From positions 1 to 6,244 of the forward strand of contig JACKOY010000033.1 of the NCBI GenBank assembly GCA_024233935.1: a stretch of 6,244 nucleotides of DNA. The letters run 5' to 3'. The translations under genes and the position numbers were made by a program. The notes under the pieces are model-generated. The model worked only from the letters and a program-made list of their open reading frames with translations, ran no database searches and was not told the origin of the DNA. Shown piece after piece: positions 5,426 to 6,244 of the stretch. This DNA comes from Spirochaetales bacterium (GTDB taxonomy: Bacteria > Spirochaetota > Leptospiria > Leptospirales > Leptonemataceae). The first letter of the stretch is position 1, and each line of letters begins with the position of its first letter.

Positions 5426-6178
5426 TTACTCGCCCCGAAAGCGATATCCGACGCCCCGGACCGTTTCCAGACGGTTCTTTTCCTCTCCGAGTTTTTCGCG
5501 CAGCCGCTTGATATTTACATCCACCGTACGGTCCGAAACGTAAACGCCGCGCCCCCAAACCCGGTCGAGCAAACGATCGCGGGTGAGCGCTATGTCCGGG
5601 TTTTCCATGAAAAGCTTCAGCAGTTTGTATTCGATCAGGGTCAAATCCACAATCAGATCCCGCACGGTAACCCGGTGGGCGGCCGTATCCATGCGAATGT
5701 CGCCGGCCGTCAGGTTGCCCTCTCGCTCCCCTTCGCGCTGACGCAGATTGCGGCGCAACACCACACGCAAGCGGGCCACCAACTCCCGCGGACTGAAGGG
5801 CTTGCGGATATAATCGTCGGCGCCCATCTCCAGGCCGAGCACGGCGTCGGTCTCGGCCGAGCGGGCCGTGACCATGAGGATGGGAACGGGATAGCGGGCC
5901 TTGATCTTGCGGCACAAATCGAGCCCGCTCAAACCCGGTAGCATCAGGTCCAGGATAATCGCCTCGGGCAGTTGCCGTTCGATGCGATTCCAGGCGTCCA
6001 GGCCGTTGTTCGAAACGCTTACGACGAAGCCTTCTTCTTCCAGGTTAAAACGTATGATGTCGCAGATGTCCTGCTCGTCATCGACAACCAGTATGCGATA
6101 GCCGACCAGCGAGACCGCTTCCGGCGACCCAGAACGAATTTCCTCTGTAGCGGTTTCCACGCTTGCTCCCTCGGGCAT
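5426..6178 (-). CDS. phoB: PhoB-type phosphate-response regulator (OmpR/PhoB family)
   Basis: This 250-residue DNA-binding response regulator has a receiver domain starting at YRILVVDDEQD (27-37). It contains acidic D33/D34, phosphoacceptor D77 (ILDLMLPG), T104 (MVTAR) and K126 (RKPF). The winged-helix output domain (about 155-249) has the recognition helix around DRTVDVNIKRLREKL (216-230) and ends GVGYRFRG. Members of the family usually begin almost directly with the receiver domain, so the 26-residue polar N-terminal extension is unusual. It is probably real, because ATG 6178 has GGAGG at 6188-6184 with 5-nt spacing. Phosphorylated PhoB should bind Pho boxes and activate phosphate-starvation genes. 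It is first in the phoB-phoR unit, with a Pho-box-like repeat upstream suggesting positive autoregulation. Assignment as PhoB rather than another OmpR-family member rests on the adjoining PhoR-type kinase, the PstS-like gene and that repeat. Confidence 0.88.
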   Translation of the reverse strand: MPEGASVETATEEIRSGSPEAVSLVGYRILVVDDEQDICDIIRFNLEEEGFVVSVSNNGLDAWNRIERQLPEAIILDLMLPGLSGLDLCRKIKARYPVPILMVTARSAETDAVLGLEMGADDYIRKPFSPRELVARLRVVLRRNLRQREGEREGNLTAGDIRMDTAAHRVTVRDLIVDLTLIEYKLLKLFMENPDIALTRDRLLDRVWGRGVYVSDRTVDVNIKRLREKLGEEKNRLETVRGVGYRFRGE

Positions 6179-6183
6179 AGTTT

Positions 6184-6188
6184 CCTCC
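6184..6188 (-). promoter_or_regulatory. Ribosome binding site of phoB
   Basis: GGAGG within CTGGAGGAAACT lies 5 nt before ATG 6178. It supports the longer phoB start with its N-terminal extension. Confidence 0.8.
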
Positions 6189-6210
6189 AGAAAGCCGAGC
6201 GTGCCAGCAA

Positions 6211-6242
6211 AATATTACAATTCGATTACAAGAACGTGGCAA
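6211..6242 (-). promoter_or_regulatory. Pho-box-like tandem repeat and candidate phoB promoter
   Basis: The minus strand reads TTGTAAT-CGAA-TTGTAAT (6231-6214): two identical 7-mers with a 4-bp spacer, so an 11-bp period. This is the exact geometry of the Pho box (CTGTCAT-N4-CTGTCAT). A degenerate third unit, TTGCCAC (6242-6236), lies a further 11 bp upstream. The last repeat runs into TAATAT, a fair -10 hexamer about 35 bp before the phoB start. The window ends at 6244, so further upstream repeats could be missing. Confidence 0.55.
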
Positions 6243-6244
6243 GC

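Noticed and set aside
5391..5915. Upstream extension of the phoR reading frame, giving a 653-codon open frame
   Set aside because: This part overlaps phoB in another frame, has Arg/Gly/Pro-rich composition typical of a GC-rich shadow, and is not part of any kinase domain. The first membrane segment begins at ATG 5390.
6191..6206. A second TGGCACG, on the minus strand upstream of phoB, as another sigma-54 promoter
   Set aside because: The -24 element is perfect, but the -12 position reads GCTTT without the required GC at the correct spacing.

Overview
The window comes from a GC-rich Gram-negative bacterium. It carries an LpxH-like phosphoesterase, a two-membrane-segment PhoR and a substrate-binding lipoprotein with a relaxed lipobox. 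A spirochaete of the Leptospira/Leptonema/Turneriella group would fit, but this is an impression from protein flavour and cannot be proved from the window. Five of the six complete genes and the one partial gene lie on the minus strand. The exception is a small heat-shock gene on the plus strand.

Layout, right to left along the main direction of transcription: phoB (6178-5426) and phoR (5390-3954) form a classical phosphate-starvation two-component pair, 35 bp apart. Upstream of phoB lies a tandem repeat TTGTAAT-N4-TTGTAAT with the 11-bp period of a Pho box, suggesting autoregulation. After a 148-bp spacer with hairpins and CTGTCA-type half-sites comes a GNAT N-acyltransferase of the OlsB/hemolysin type (3805-3014), the family that makes lyso-ornithine lipid. 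A probable terminator overlaps its end. Next is a PstS-family lipoprotein (2952-2029) whose predicted phosphate-binding loop is altered. No pstC, pstA, pstB or phoU is present in the window.

The plus-strand gene hsp20 (1540-1953) converges on the PstS-like gene and ends in a strong 12-bp-stem terminator. Its start is fixed by a good Shine-Dalgarno site. About 40 bp upstream of that start is a near-perfect sigma-54 promoter (TGGCACG-N4-CTGCA), the most striking regulatory signal in the window. Divergent from hsp20 is an LpxH-like metallophosphoesterase (1313-507). It is followed by a secreted protein with a signal peptide (423 to the left edge, incomplete) that I place only loosely near TolB-N/CsgG-type domains.

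Working model (inference): PhoR senses low phosphate and PhoB activates its own operon. The adjacent acyltransferase would then supply a phosphorus-free membrane lipid, with the PstS-like lipoprotein acting as an accessory binding or sensing protein. The hsp20 gene appears to be under separate sigma-54 control.
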